Of a stretch of DNA of 64,000 bases, positions 40,768 through 50,735 are shown piece after piece. Origin of the DNA: Luscinia megarhynchos (Eukaryota > Chordata > Aves > Passeriformes > Turdidae); contig JAPFBE010000002.1 in assembly GCA_034336665.1 (NCBI GenBank), positions 12,006,906-12,070,905 on the forward strand. The letters are read 5' to 3'. The notes below the pieces were generated by a model. That model saw only the letters and a program-made list of their open reading frames with translations. It searched no databases and had not been told where the DNA came from. Within the stretch, counting starts at the first letter, position 1. Each line of letters begins with the position of its first letter. A program made the position numbers and the translations under genes.

Positions 40768-41600
40768 CTAAGTAAAGTTGACAGGATAATTTAGCAAATA
40801 TTCTGTAAAAGAAAGACAAAACCCCAAGGTCCTTCTCCACAGAGTTGCTTTCCACAATATCCACTGTTCTCCCTGATCTATCCAGGTAGTTGGCTCATCA
40901 TAGAAGACAATTGGGTTGGCTAAGCAAGATTTGCCTTTAGTGTTCCACACTGACTATTCCTGATCATGCTCTTGTCCTCCATGCAGACAAAGATGACTCC
41001 TGGAATGAGGTGCTCCATCACCTCTCCAGGGATTGAGGAGAGGCTGACAGTCTGGTAGTTCCCTGGGTCCTCCTACTCGCCCTTTTCAGAAACCAGAGTG
41101 ACATTTGCTTTTTTCCAGTCCTCAGGCTCCTCTACTGAGTGCCACCAACTTTCAAAGGTGATTGTGAGTGGCTTTGATGTGGTGCCCATCAATCCTCTCA
41201 GCACTTGTGGATAAATCCTGGACTTCAGGGTGTGAAGTTTTCCTGGGTGTTCTCTAACCCAATCCTCCTTGATCAAGGGAAAGTCTTCCTTCCAAGACTC
41301 CTCTACCCTGGTCTCCCAGCTCAGAGATTTCTGAAGGCTGGTCTTGTCCCTGTGCAAAGGCAGCATTCAGCAGTTCTGCCTTCTCTGTGTCCCTCTGCTA
41401 CCAGGGTGTCCCTTCCAGTTGGTAACAGGCCCCAGGTAACATTATCCTTAGCTTCCCTTTGTTATTCATGCATTTGAAAAAGCCCTTCTTGTTCTTCTTG
41501 ACATCCTTTGCCAGATTTAATTCCAGAGGGGCCTTGACCTTCTTTGTATTTCTCATTGCATGTGAAAAATGGGAACACAAGAACACATAAACCACTTTTT
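40768..41600 (-). mobile_element. CR1 LINE ORF2 fragment, antisense, broken and internally deleted
   Basis: Minus-strand translation shows CR1 reverse-transcriptase segments in order: LELNLAKDVKKNKKGFF near 41500, PQVLRGLMGTTSKPLTITFE and EEPEDWKKANVT in 41073-41366, and KGKSCLANPIVFYDEPTTW in 40880-40950. The endonuclease part is missing, frames shift between segments, and the usual MGPDG-type motif before the second block is absent. Near 40855 the sequence jumps from the early palm region to a segment resembling the C-terminal EKDLGVL motif, implying a large internal deletion. The element is inactive. The 3' terminus is not recognisable. Confidence 0.88.
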
Positions 41601-43019
41601 TTAATTATTATTTTTTATCCAAAGAAGCAATCATTTAGATCACATACAGGACTATTTTTCTGAGCGATTCATCTTTGCTTGCTCTGCACTTGGGGATCAT
41701 CTTTTAAAAAACAACAAAAATTTGATATTTCAAACCTCAGCATCAACTAATATTCTGTTATTAAAGTTAGATATGTCCAAGTAAGTAAAAGTCAAAATCA
41801 AGTGATATTACCAGTCTTCAATTAAATTACTTAAGTATTCTGCAAGGAGCTATTCTATTAGAAAAGATTTTTCATTCTTCTGCGTTAGCCATCAAACAGA
41901 CACAAGACTTTGCACATCTCAAAACTTTAAATAAAGTTAAAAATGGAATAGGAATATTCGATCTTCCAGTACTGATCAATAGTTCTTAATCAAGATGCCA
42001 CAGTCTAATTCATGGCTTGAAACCTGATATGAGATGGAAAGATAAGGTGATTGAGAAATGAGCACTCAATGTTGTTATCTGCAATATTGATATATCACAT
42101 GGAATGCCCATGAAGCATGAATAATGAGCTAAAAGCTGTATAATAAAGTCTGCCTATAGTAAGTCCTGGTTTTGGTATATTGTTTACACTGATTGGTAAC
42201 AATTACTCATTTTATTTCCAGAAAAGACCTTGAAGATAAAAGGAATGTGATAATTTATTAAAAAAAAAAAAAAAAAAAGGAAAAAAGTGTATATTTCTAT
42301 GACAGAAGCAAAAGACCAAGGGAGATGGAAACATACTGCAAATCAGAGCTGTGCTTTGTAGTTTCTCATGTTGTTCCAGAGGTTTTTTCCTCAGTACTGA
42401 TAACTGTGTCACTAGTTATAGTGCTGCCTAGAGTTATTGCTAAAATTTGGCAATTAGGTGGTTATTGGAGGCTAGAATTAACTTGCTTTCCATGATTCAG
42501 AGAATAATCAGAGACAATGGGATGCCAAGTTCTATTTTATGTCTTTGGAGCATATAAAGCCAGGTCACTTTCAAAAGGCAGAAGGAAGTATTTTCAGTTA
42601 CTTTCAAGTTTTTATTCAACTTTTAAATAGGACAAAAATACTAATTTATAATAGTAAACTAATACGTTAATCTATTTATTTCTGGTTATTGTAACTCTTC
42701 CTATCTTTTCTTTCTCTCACCTTTGTTTTATTTTTTTGGTACTAGTAAGAAATTATGTTCTTCACTTAAAGTGCAGGTCTGGCAATCAGGAATTTTATTT
42801 TATTTTTCCCTCAAGATTTCCTGTGCAGACACAAATAAACGAAACATCTATGTCAGTTCTCGTACCTGGTAAAAGAACTTCACCTTTATACTTACCTACT
42901 TTTTAGAGAGTGTCTTCTCTCCTGCCTGTGATTCTTGATTGCTGACAATTTTAATCCATTCGTGTTTTAGAGTATTTGAGGATGAAAGGTGCATGAGAAA
43001 ATTAAAGTATATTATTTTG
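41601..43019. other. Intergenic, no gene recognised
   Basis: AT-rich sequence beyond the 5' boundary of the antisense CR1, with the poly(A) run at 42260. Nothing else is recognised. Confidence 0.75.
42260..42278. repeat. Poly(A) run, 19 bases
   Basis: The run is an A homopolymer followed by GG and six more A. No element body is recognised next to it. Confidence 0.9.
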
Positions 43020-43525
43020 TGGTAAAATGTTTTAATTAAAACATCATGCGATGATTTCAAGAAAACCGCTCTCCTGTGATCTACACTTAAGGTGCTTGTC
43101 TATGTTCACACAGCAAGAGACAGGTTATCCTCCAAGCTAAGCCATATGAGGATATTGACTTCAGCTGATTCCATCAGGCCTCAGAGAGGTCTCCATGTCT
43201 GAAAACAGAGAAGACAGACCGGGGAGTGTAACTGCTGTCTTTCTTATCTAGTCCCTGAGAATAATTAAATCTGTGCCTTATTTTGGCCCCACCACCAAAC
43301 CCTCAAGAAGTGCCAGGAAAAGGAGACTAGTCAATGAAAGAGCAGCAAGTGGGTTGAGAGCTAAGTGTTTATTCAGCTAGCTCGCAGGACCCTTCTAATG
43401 TAAGATACCAGGATTGTTCAGTCTCAGCTGTAATCTCATTGGGGCAGGTTTTCAAACGAAGCTGAATTAAATCAAGCTCATAAGCCATTAACTGCAGTTT
43501 AGAAAACAGCTGTTTTTTCTGCCAT
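43020..43525. promoter_or_regulatory. Possible conserved non-coding block upstream of PRL
   Basis: The stretch is a balanced, low-repeat sequence unlike the surrounding AT-rich DNA. It includes AATTAAATC and CATTAACTGCAG homeodomain-like strings and the E-box CAGCTG near 43508. No reading frame of note is present. The call rests on composition and proximity (about 1.4-1.9 kb upstream of PRL) and is tentative. Confidence 0.25.
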
Positions 43526-43882
43526 CCATGCTAGAGTTTTTGCTGTGGCCCCATTCTAATATTACTGACAACTGCTTCATTTACTCAGCAGGACCTCAAT
43601 TTCCAGGAAGATGCAGCATCAGAGCAGGGCAAACTGTTCTAGCAAACATCCTAGAACTCAGCAAAGGTAGACCACCTGTTCCTGGCTCTGATTTATTGCT
43701 GAAGTATCTTGTTTCCCAAGGAATGCCTTCCCTAAATGTTTAGCCTTTCTTCTCCCTTGTTCATCATTACTTCAAGCATCCTGAAATAATGAAGGATTCT
43801 GGGTTGAATGTGTACCCATTCCACAGGTATGGAACATCTAAAGTCATCTAAAGGCAAGAAAATTCATTAACACTGTATACCT

Positions 43883-44196
43883 TATTCATTATGACCATCT
43901 GATTTGGAAAGTTTCTTCATGGGTAAATGGACCTGAGAAACAGATGAAAGGTTATATATTTGCTAACATATTCATGCAGATGATCCTCACACAAGAAGAA
44001 AACAGGGCCAACCTGCTCAGGCTGGTTTGCAGGTTACCACAGACGCATCAGGATGGAGAACAAACCTCACTGCTGACGACAGCACGTGTTTTGCATGTGG
44101 TGGAAATGCCCGTCTTTTACGCAGAAGGTTGAAAATAATTTCATGGTTTTGTAGAGGTTGGATTTGTTTCTTTTTAAATACTGCTAACTTATTCAT
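43883..44196 (+). promoter_or_regulatory. Candidate distal PRL enhancer: three TATTCAT cores
   Basis: TATTCAT, the core of the Pit-1 consensus WWTATNCAT, occurs at 43883-43889, 43969-43975 and 44190-44196. These sites are roughly 0.7-1.0 kb upstream of the predicted PRL start. Mammalian PRL has a Pit-1-rich distal enhancer 1.5-1.8 kb upstream, so this clustering fits in concept, but function here is inferred only. Confidence 0.4.
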
Positions 44197-44769
44197 GAGA
44201 CATTTCAGATTAAGCAGTAAACATAAAACTTCTACCTCTTGGATTCTTATAAATTTTTACTTTTTTTAATATAAAAACTCAGCCTGTTTCTATAAACATC
44301 TCTCAGACAGAGAATCAGTTATATTGAGATTTGTGCTGTGCCGTATATTTTTTAACAGTCCACGAATGTCATATCTATAGTTTTACAGTTTTATAGTTAC
44401 TGTCTTTCAAGGAGCTTCCACTCCCTTTACTCTGGAGAAATTTCTGTTCCATTTATGCTATTTCTCTCAATGGGAATATTGTAAACTACTGTTTGCCTCC
44501 CACAAATAGCCAGAATTTTGATGTAACCAAGCTTAGACGGCTGAGGCAACAAGGAAGGATGAGAAGACTATCATGGGGACTGGGAACAGCAGACTAGAAA
44601 CATTGAGAATATCCATCTCAGAACTGGGGATTTCTAGGATTGATGGATTTTCACCTCATTCAGGGCAAAATATTGGCGCTATCTTCATTCAATCGTACTT
44701 GGGATCCCACAGCTCAACTTATTAATGAAATTCCCCCTCACAGTTAAAATTAAAAAAAAAGAACCAAAA

Positions 44770-44905
44770 AATACTGAATATGAATGTGGAAGAAAAGCAA
44801 TTTGATGTTTGTAATTATCGAGGCAAACTCCACAACCTGCTGAATGTATGCAAAATGGACCCTGGATGGTGTATATAAAAGTGGTATGTGCAGAGAGTAG
44901 CAGCA
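44770..44905 (+). promoter_or_regulatory. PRL: PRL proximal promoter with TATA box and Pit-1-like sites
   Basis: A strong TATA box (gtatataaaa, 44871-44880) lies about 80 bases upstream of the start codon, which puts the transcription start near 44900. Upstream are GAATATGAATGT (44776-44787) and TGAATGTATGCAAAAT (44841-44856). Both are near-matches to the POU1F1 (Pit-1) binding consensus, and the second overlaps an octamer-like ATGCAAA. Vertebrate prolactin promoters are known to depend on proximal Pit-1 sites. Assigning these exact bases is inference. Confidence 0.8.
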
Positions 44906-44957
44906 AGTATTGAGGTTTCTTTCTGGTAAAGCAAGACATCAACCAGGATCCCCTACC

Positions 44958-44985
44958 ATGACCACCAAAGGGGCTTCACTGAAAG
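44958..44985 (+). CDS. PRL: PRL coding exon 1 (28 nt)
   Basis: It encodes the first nine residues (MTTKGASLK) plus the first base of codon 10, and ends at a strong GTAAG donor at 44986. A 28-nt first coding exon in phase 1 is the standard prolactin structure. The 5' UTR probably runs from about 44900 to 44957, assuming transcription starts roughly 25-30 bases past the TATA box. Confidence 0.96.
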
Positions 44986-47900
44986 GTAAGAATTTTGGTA
45001 TTTACCTGATGATAATTTGTATATTTCTTTCCATTCCAATTGAATTAAGAGGCAGCTGAAATGTAGAAGATCTAGAAACTGAGGTCTTCCAGCCACCTAG
45101 CTTTCCAGAAAAGGCAAAACCTGAAGAAAGGAGCTTGATGCCTTTTGTCTTCTATATTTTTGCATTGGGCAGTGTCACAAAAAATTGGCTTGAGGGATGT
45201 CACACCTGCACATGGAAGTTTGGATCTGGACTGGTTTGCTGCACCATTCAGGAGGCTATGACTAGATGTCATTGCCCACAAGTCTGGAGGTGATGTGGTA
45301 ATTTTGATATTAATATTTTTCAAAACGGTCATCGACTTTCCAAGCCAACAACTCTCAGGTTTTCCTATTCATAGACTTATAAGTTAGAGTACTTTCCAGA
45401 TTTCAGTGTCCAGCATGTACCTTGCTCAATGGGGAGGAGGAAGGCTCACTCCGATATTGTAAATCCACTTTTTTTGAATATAGAGCTAGAAAGAAACTTT
45501 TTACACAACATCCTTAGGGATAGTTTTGATGATTTATGAAGCATGCTTTAATTTGGCATTTTAAGTAAACCTAGTGAACCAATATAGGCAACAGGTCAAT
45601 TTCCAGAAGTAAAAGTCTCAGAATAAGTACATTAATTTACCAAACTTTTTTTCAAATTATTTGCCATTGTTTTTCTCTGTATATTTTATTTTACTGAATA
45701 AAAACCTTAACTCTGTTAAGATAACATGGAAAGTTTTAAACAGATGAGGTTTTGTGCTTTAGATAATGAGAATTTCAGTTTCAGAACGTCAGGAGAAAAG
45801 ACAAAAACTATCACTGATTTCTTAGATGTAGGAAATTTAGGGTTAAACTCTAAAGAGCAAAGAAACACAGCTGCTGGAAATCTTTTGAAGGAACTCCCAG
45901 GACAATCACAGCCTTAAGAGTGACCTACCACCCTCCCCCAAAAAATTAATTCTAACTCTAAATTTTGCACAGAAGAGAATTACCTTATGGGGGGGGGGTG
46001 GGAAATGAAAGAAAGAAAAAAATATCAATCTATTTTCTAAGCTTTTATATCTGTGCAAATATAATTATATATCTATATTTTCACTGTGAAGAAGTTTGAG
46101 TTGTTTTTTCTTCTGTTTTTTGCTCTGTTGTAAAGCCAGACAGGTAGTAAGTGACTTCAGAATACATTGTACAGTAGAGCACAGTGTAGAGACAGACTAC
46201 ACCTTGTCTCCTCAAACTCTGTGACAGGCTCTGCTATAACATCAGGATGATAGAGGGGAGAAAGGATAAAAGAATTATAGAATTCCAGTGTGTCTGTCCT
46301 CCACTGCTGCTCAGCAGCCAGCACAGGGGGTACTCTGAGCCAAGTGGCAGCACAGCCCAAATCACCGAGCATCTGGCTCTGACAGCTGCCTCTAAATGCA
46401 CCTGCAAGTCAATGTGAGCCCATTTCACTGTTTTAATCTTGAACAGGTTTGTTGCTGGTGACCCTTCTGGTGTCCCACATGCTTCTGACAAAGGAAGGAG
46501 TGACCTCTATGCCAATCTGCCCCAATGGGTCTGCCAATTGCCAGCTTACCCTTGAGGAACTTTTTGACCGAGCAGTTAAGCTTGCAACCTACATCCACCT
46601 CCTCTCTTCGGAAATCTTCAATGAATTTGTAAGTACTGTTTGCCTGAGAGCAAGAAAATATAAAATTGCCATTTAATATTTTTTAATCACAAACATATGT
46701 TAACATATAATAAGTAAACAAATATGACTGCTGAACAGACAGTGAAAGTCCCAGTGGTGACCAAATCACTATATAGTCCTAAATTTTGCTAAGATCCCCA
46801 GCACTTCTACTAAAAGATATCATTTTCCCATCATTCTTCATCTGTGGGACGTTTGCTTTTGCTGGGTGCCAGCTCCACTCTAGAGACTCACCAAAAACTT
46901 TTGACCTTTACAGCAATAAAAGCTATGGAACAACAATTAGCTAGCACAGTGTTTGAGCAGAATCTCTTACCTTTCTGCCCCAATAACACCTGCCTGTGCT
47001 GATCTGCAGGAGGAGCGCTACGCCCAGGGCCGGGGTTTCATTGCAAAAGCTGTCAATAGCTGCCACACTGCATCTTTAACCACTCCAGAAGACAAGGAGC
47101 AGGCTCAGCAGATTCATGTAAGTCCCACTTCCAGTGTAATTCAGGGTAAGACAGAGCAGGGGAAGGCAGGGAAGGAGGGTTGCAGAATAGTGAGGCATCT
47201 GTCAGAGTGAGGGAGATCAACCCAACTGGAATAAGAAAGCCAGGAAGAAAAAAGCACCAAAAAGCCAAAGTTATTTCAGCATTTGCTGATACTAATTTAC
47301 AAACCAAACAGCATATACAAGTACTAGAGACTTTCATCACCCTTTCCTTTTCCTGTACGGTACATTTAATCACTGCATCTATTCCCAATTAAAATACTAC
47401 CTCATAGAGCAATGCCAGTTACCATGTTTGTGCAGTGCTGAGAACACTACAATCTTAAAACATCTTATAAACAATTAATGTTTTTACAAACATAAAAACA
47501 CATTGCTGCATGTAGACAGAGGTGAATAGTTGTCCAGTAATTCAAAACACTGGCATTGTTTTAAAAAAATTGAATATATATTCTTTCTGTTACCGGTAGG
47601 CAAAAGTGGTCACATCTTCATCCAAATACAAGGACTCTAGTGTGAAAATCTGCAAAATATCTGTAAAGAGAAACACACTACATACATACATACATCATTT
47701 ATAATAATTATAAACTTCAGTAAAGATGAAGATAATCTTGTTCAGCCTAAGCTCACAGATAGGATTTGAAAATTCTTTGGAGAAAAAAATAAGCAGAGCT
47801 GTACAAATTAGGCTGTTCCAGAGCAAAATCTCTATCAGTTTCATCATGGTGGTGGTATCTTCACAATCCCACCAACTTCTCAGAGTGTCATTTGGAAATT

Positions 47901-50735
47901 CTAGTGGGAACAATAGAATTCACAGCCCTGGGTTGTGCATCTAGCAAAGAAGAAAATGTTTAATACTGCCACGACCTTAACCATAAGCTTGATGGATTCC
48001 CATTGCCCACAAGAAAGGGCAATTTTTAAAACCAGAGAGCTACTGCTGGAAGCCCTATTGTTCAAAGGGGAGGACAGATGAGTTACATAGAGGCAATAAA
48101 AGCTATTTAGTGGTTTACCATGATGTGCATCTTCCAGTCAGTACTAAACTTAAAAAGAGAAACAAAACCAAAAAACACTGCATTTTAAAATGTTCATCAA
48201 AAATCAGATAAGGAGTTCTGGGTTTGCTTTCACAGAGAGGAGACATGCTTATGCTTGCTAGTTCTTAATGCTGAGAGTATTCTGCTATATTTTCCACAGC
48301 AATACGGCTCATGCAAATATTGTAGAATGTGATGATAGCAATGACAAACTTCAAAAATGCAATTGCATAGCAGTATCTAAGACAGGGCTATAGGGCACAT
48401 TCAGTGATGGGTCGTGGAATAAGTTCCTAAATCACAGTGTCTGAGGACACTGCTCTAAATGCCTTCTAATTTTACCAGAATTTAGCTTTCTTCTTTTAAC
48501 CACGTTTCCTTACTGTGGGTGAGCAGCATGAAGACCTGCTGAATTTAATACTGGGAGTTCTGCGTTCCTGGAATGATCCTCTGGTCCACCTGGCCTCTGA
48601 AGTACAAAGAATCAAAGAAGCTCCAGAAACCATTCTCTGGAAGGCTGTGGAGATTGAAGAACAAAACAAGAGACTTCTAGAAGGAATGGAGAAAATAGTT
48701 GGGCGGGTAAGTCCTTAACACCCTTCCAGCCAATTGCTTTAAGGAAGACACGTACATTGATAGGCTCTCCCTACCTGGAATATGAAAGGAAACAGTAGGT
48801 GTGAAGATCAAAAAGAGAGACAAAGTAGTCGAGTCTCAGAACATTTCAGCTTTCTTCTTTCAGATTTCTTCGGCTATCTTGCAATTTCTAAGGAAACAAT
48901 GTGATATGATTGCCACAGAATAACCCATCACATTCCCAATCATGCTTCAGGGAAGGTGTAATCATAAAGACTATGGTCATTCTATCGTTGAGTATTTTCA
49001 ATTTGGTTGTTTAAGGATGCATCTCCATTTTTTCCATATTTATTTTTATATATGTTTTAGCATATTTATATGGATCTGTATGCAAATAGGTGTTATGCAG
49101 AAGTTTTGGAAACAGATAGTGTGTTTAAAACAGCTCTGGGAGTCTGGGCTCATCTGCAAAGATGTGGCATACAGCAAAATTACCCTGATACCTTTCATTT
49201 CTCTTTTCACGCCTCACTGATTCCTCTGGACTCATGTCTGACTTGGTTGCCCCTATGCTTGTGAGTTTAGATAACGAGGCTGTTGTCTCACAAAACCCAT
49301 ACTTGAGTAGCTCTTCTTACCAGTAATTGATTGAAAGCTTTCCTGAATAAAACCAGCTCTAGCCTGTTTATTTTTAAAGGGCCCTCAGTTAGTCGCTGAA
49401 TTTATCATTCTGTCAGAGAGTTAGATGTTGACAAGATGTTATGACTTCACTGCTCCAAGCAGCTGAACAGTATGAAGAGTGCCACCATCACTGTACCCAC
49501 CACTTTCCACTAGACTGCTCAAGTCTCTCAGTTAGGTGTCTCTTCACTCAGAAGCCTTATACCATCCAGGCTGCAAATACATCCATCAGTGTAATCAAAT
49601 ACATCTCTATCACACATCCATGTGTAAAATGGGCACAGCTGAGGATCCAAGATAACAGTAAGAAGTCAGGTGCTGCTCCAGTTGCCCTGTCACCACCTTC
49701 TCATTCACATTATTTACAAAAAGAGATAAGACTGGCTCATTCATTAGTGTCAAACCATATTTTTAAGTCACAGTGGGCCTATTTTTTTTTTGCCAGTTGC
49801 TTAAACCGAGTGATAGTGTTTCCACAGATACTCTCCTATATTTTTTACAAAGTATAACTTGTGAGAAATAAGGATAGTTCACAAGCACAGGCTTCCTTCC
49901 TGCTACGAAAGGTAGATTTGTGTCATAAGAGAAATTTAATGATTGTCTTAAAACAAGAAGATCTAAACAATCTTCACCTCAGATACCAACTCACTATGTG
50001 TGTTCCTACATGTAGCTTTCTAACATTAGAAGTCATTTTATCACTCACCTTTTTATTTTTTTTGGTTTTTTGGAGCCCTGGTATTTCTGAATATGTATTA
50101 CTGAGAATTTTTTCTAATAAGGGCTGAAACTAATCTTTTTTGTTACACACACAACTTCTAAGAACAAGTGTTAAAAAAGTTTTGAAAGTGGAGGGAGCCA
50201 AAGAGAGATGTCCCTGATGAGTTCAAACATTAAGGAAGGCTTGATTTCTACAAAGTCAGGTTTCCCTGAATACTGGTTAACACACTAGTTCTCTTAAAAC
50301 CCTACTGAGACAGTTATGCTTTTTACATGTTTTAGGAAAATAAACTGAAAAATCTGACAAGTTCATTCAAAATCTGAATGAAGATATAGAACATTGCACA
50401 GAATAATGTGAGCCACAACAGAAAGCACATTAGAAGCCATACACTAGTAACTAGCACTCTTCAAGGACAGTATTTTAAATGCTGCCTTCTACATCCAGTC
50501 AGGTTCACTATCATTTACTATTAATACCCCTTTGTGTGTTTAGGTTCAGTCTGGGGAGGTGGAAAATGAGATTTACACCCCGTGGGATGGACTTCCATCG
50601 CTGCAGCTTGCTGATGAGGACTCCAGACTCTTTGCCTTTTACAACCTGCTGCACTGCCTCCGCCGAGATTCCCACAAAATCGACAACTATCTCAAGGTTT
50701 TGAAGTGCCGCCTCATCCATGACAACAACTGCTGA
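44958..50735 (+). CDS. PRL: Prolactin precursor (five coding exons)
   Basis: Prolactin is a secreted pituitary four-helix cytokine hormone that binds PRLR and, in birds, drives incubation and parental behaviour and crop or brood-patch changes. Joining 44958-44985, 46447-46628, 47010-47117, 48527-48706 and 50544-50735 gives one open frame of 229 residues, the same length as chicken prolactin. Residues 1-30 form a signal peptide with a leucine-rich core around 11-23, and the mature chain starts at MPICPNGS. All six cysteines of tetrapod prolactin are present at 34, 41, 88, 204, 221 and 229 (mature 4-11, 58-174 and 191-199 pairs). Other conserved residues include mature Gly129 (LLEGMEK), Ser179, His180 and Asp183. 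All introns are GT-AG and exon sizes match the prolactin family. The start codon has A at -3. Odd features are Thr at mature position 27 and an NGS glycosylation sequon at mature 6-8. Growth hormone is excluded by the extra N-terminal disulfide. No frameshift or internal stop was seen. Confidence 0.98.
44986..46446 (+). other. PRL intron 1 (1,461 bp)
   Basis: The intron has a GTAAG donor and an AACAG acceptor. It is AT-rich with no recognisable repeat family. It carries a run of ten G residues at 45989-45998 followed by TGGG, then a GAAA-rich stretch. A short open stretch at 45726-45914 shows no similarity I recognise and is probably chance. Confidence 0.93.
46447..46628 (+). CDS. PRL: PRL coding exon 2 (182 nt)
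   Basis: It encodes residues 10-70: the rest of the signal peptide, the N-terminal small disulfide loop (Cys34-Cys41) and most of helix 1 (LFDRAVKL to IFNEF). The length of 182 nt is the family value. The acceptor is AACAG at 46442-46446 and the donor is GTAAGT at 46629. Codons 56-57 (GCA ACC) encode Ala-Thr, where the prolactins I recall, including chicken and human, have Ser-His. Confidence 0.97.
46629..47009 (+). other. PRL intron 2 (381 bp)
   Basis: This is the shortest PRL intron. It starts GTAAGT and ends CTGCAG. No repeat or second gene is visible in it. Confidence 0.93.
47010..47117 (+). CDS. PRL: PRL coding exon 3 (108 nt)
   Basis: It encodes residues 71-106, from [10 protein letters not shown] through the Cys88 segment (NSCHTASL) to QQIH. 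Length and phase 0 at both ends match the prolactin family. The segment covers the end of helix 1 and the loop whose cysteine pairs with Cys204. It is preceded by CTGCAG and followed by GTAAGT. Confidence 0.97.
47118..48526 (+). other. PRL intron 3 (1,409 bp)
   Basis: The donor is GTAAGT and the acceptor is GAGCAG. The intron contains a short CATA tetranucleotide repeat at 47681-47694. No CR1 or other recognised repeat, and no second exon, was seen. Confidence 0.92.
48527..48706 (+). CDS. PRL: PRL coding exon 4 (180 nt)
   Basis: It encodes residues 107-166, which form helices 2 and 3 (HEDLLNL to EKIVGR). Length and phase match the family. Mature Gly129, the small residue in helix 3 needed for receptor site 2, is present at precursor position 159. 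The exon is very conservative relative to chicken prolactin as I recall it. The acceptor is GAGCAG and the donor is GTAAG at 48707. Confidence 0.97.
48707..50543 (+). other. PRL intron 4 (1,837 bp)
   Basis: The donor is GTAAGT and the acceptor is TTTAG. The longest open stretch in it (49441-49854, 138 residues, + strand) has no recognisable domain, no splice context within PRL and biased composition. I regard it as chance or the remains of an old element rather than a gene. Confidence 0.92.
50544..50735 (+). CDS. PRL: PRL coding exon 5 (192 nt with stop)
   Basis: It encodes residues 167-229: the loop before helix 4 ([16 protein letters not shown]), helix 4 ([19 protein letters not shown]), and the C-terminal disulfide loop closing at Cys229. 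His210 and Asp213 (mature 180 and 183), receptor site 1 residues, are kept. The stop is TGA at 50733-50735. The loop at 167-180 is the most changed segment relative to remembered chicken prolactin. Confidence 0.97.
   Translation, partial: VQSGEVENEIYTPWDGLPSLQLADEDSRLFAFYNLLHCLRRDSHKIDNYLKVLKCRLIHDNNC

Noticed and set aside
40571..41600. Twin-priming (5' inversion) origin of the CR1 pair
   Set aside because: In twin priming the inverted segment lies upstream of the sense 3' end. Here it lies downstream, so two separate insertions or a later rearrangement fits better.
44958..50735. Growth hormone or a prolactin-like paralogue instead of PRL
   Set aside because: The N-terminal Cys4-Cys11 disulfide, the 229-residue length and near-identity of helices 2-4 to chicken PRL as recalled identify true prolactin.
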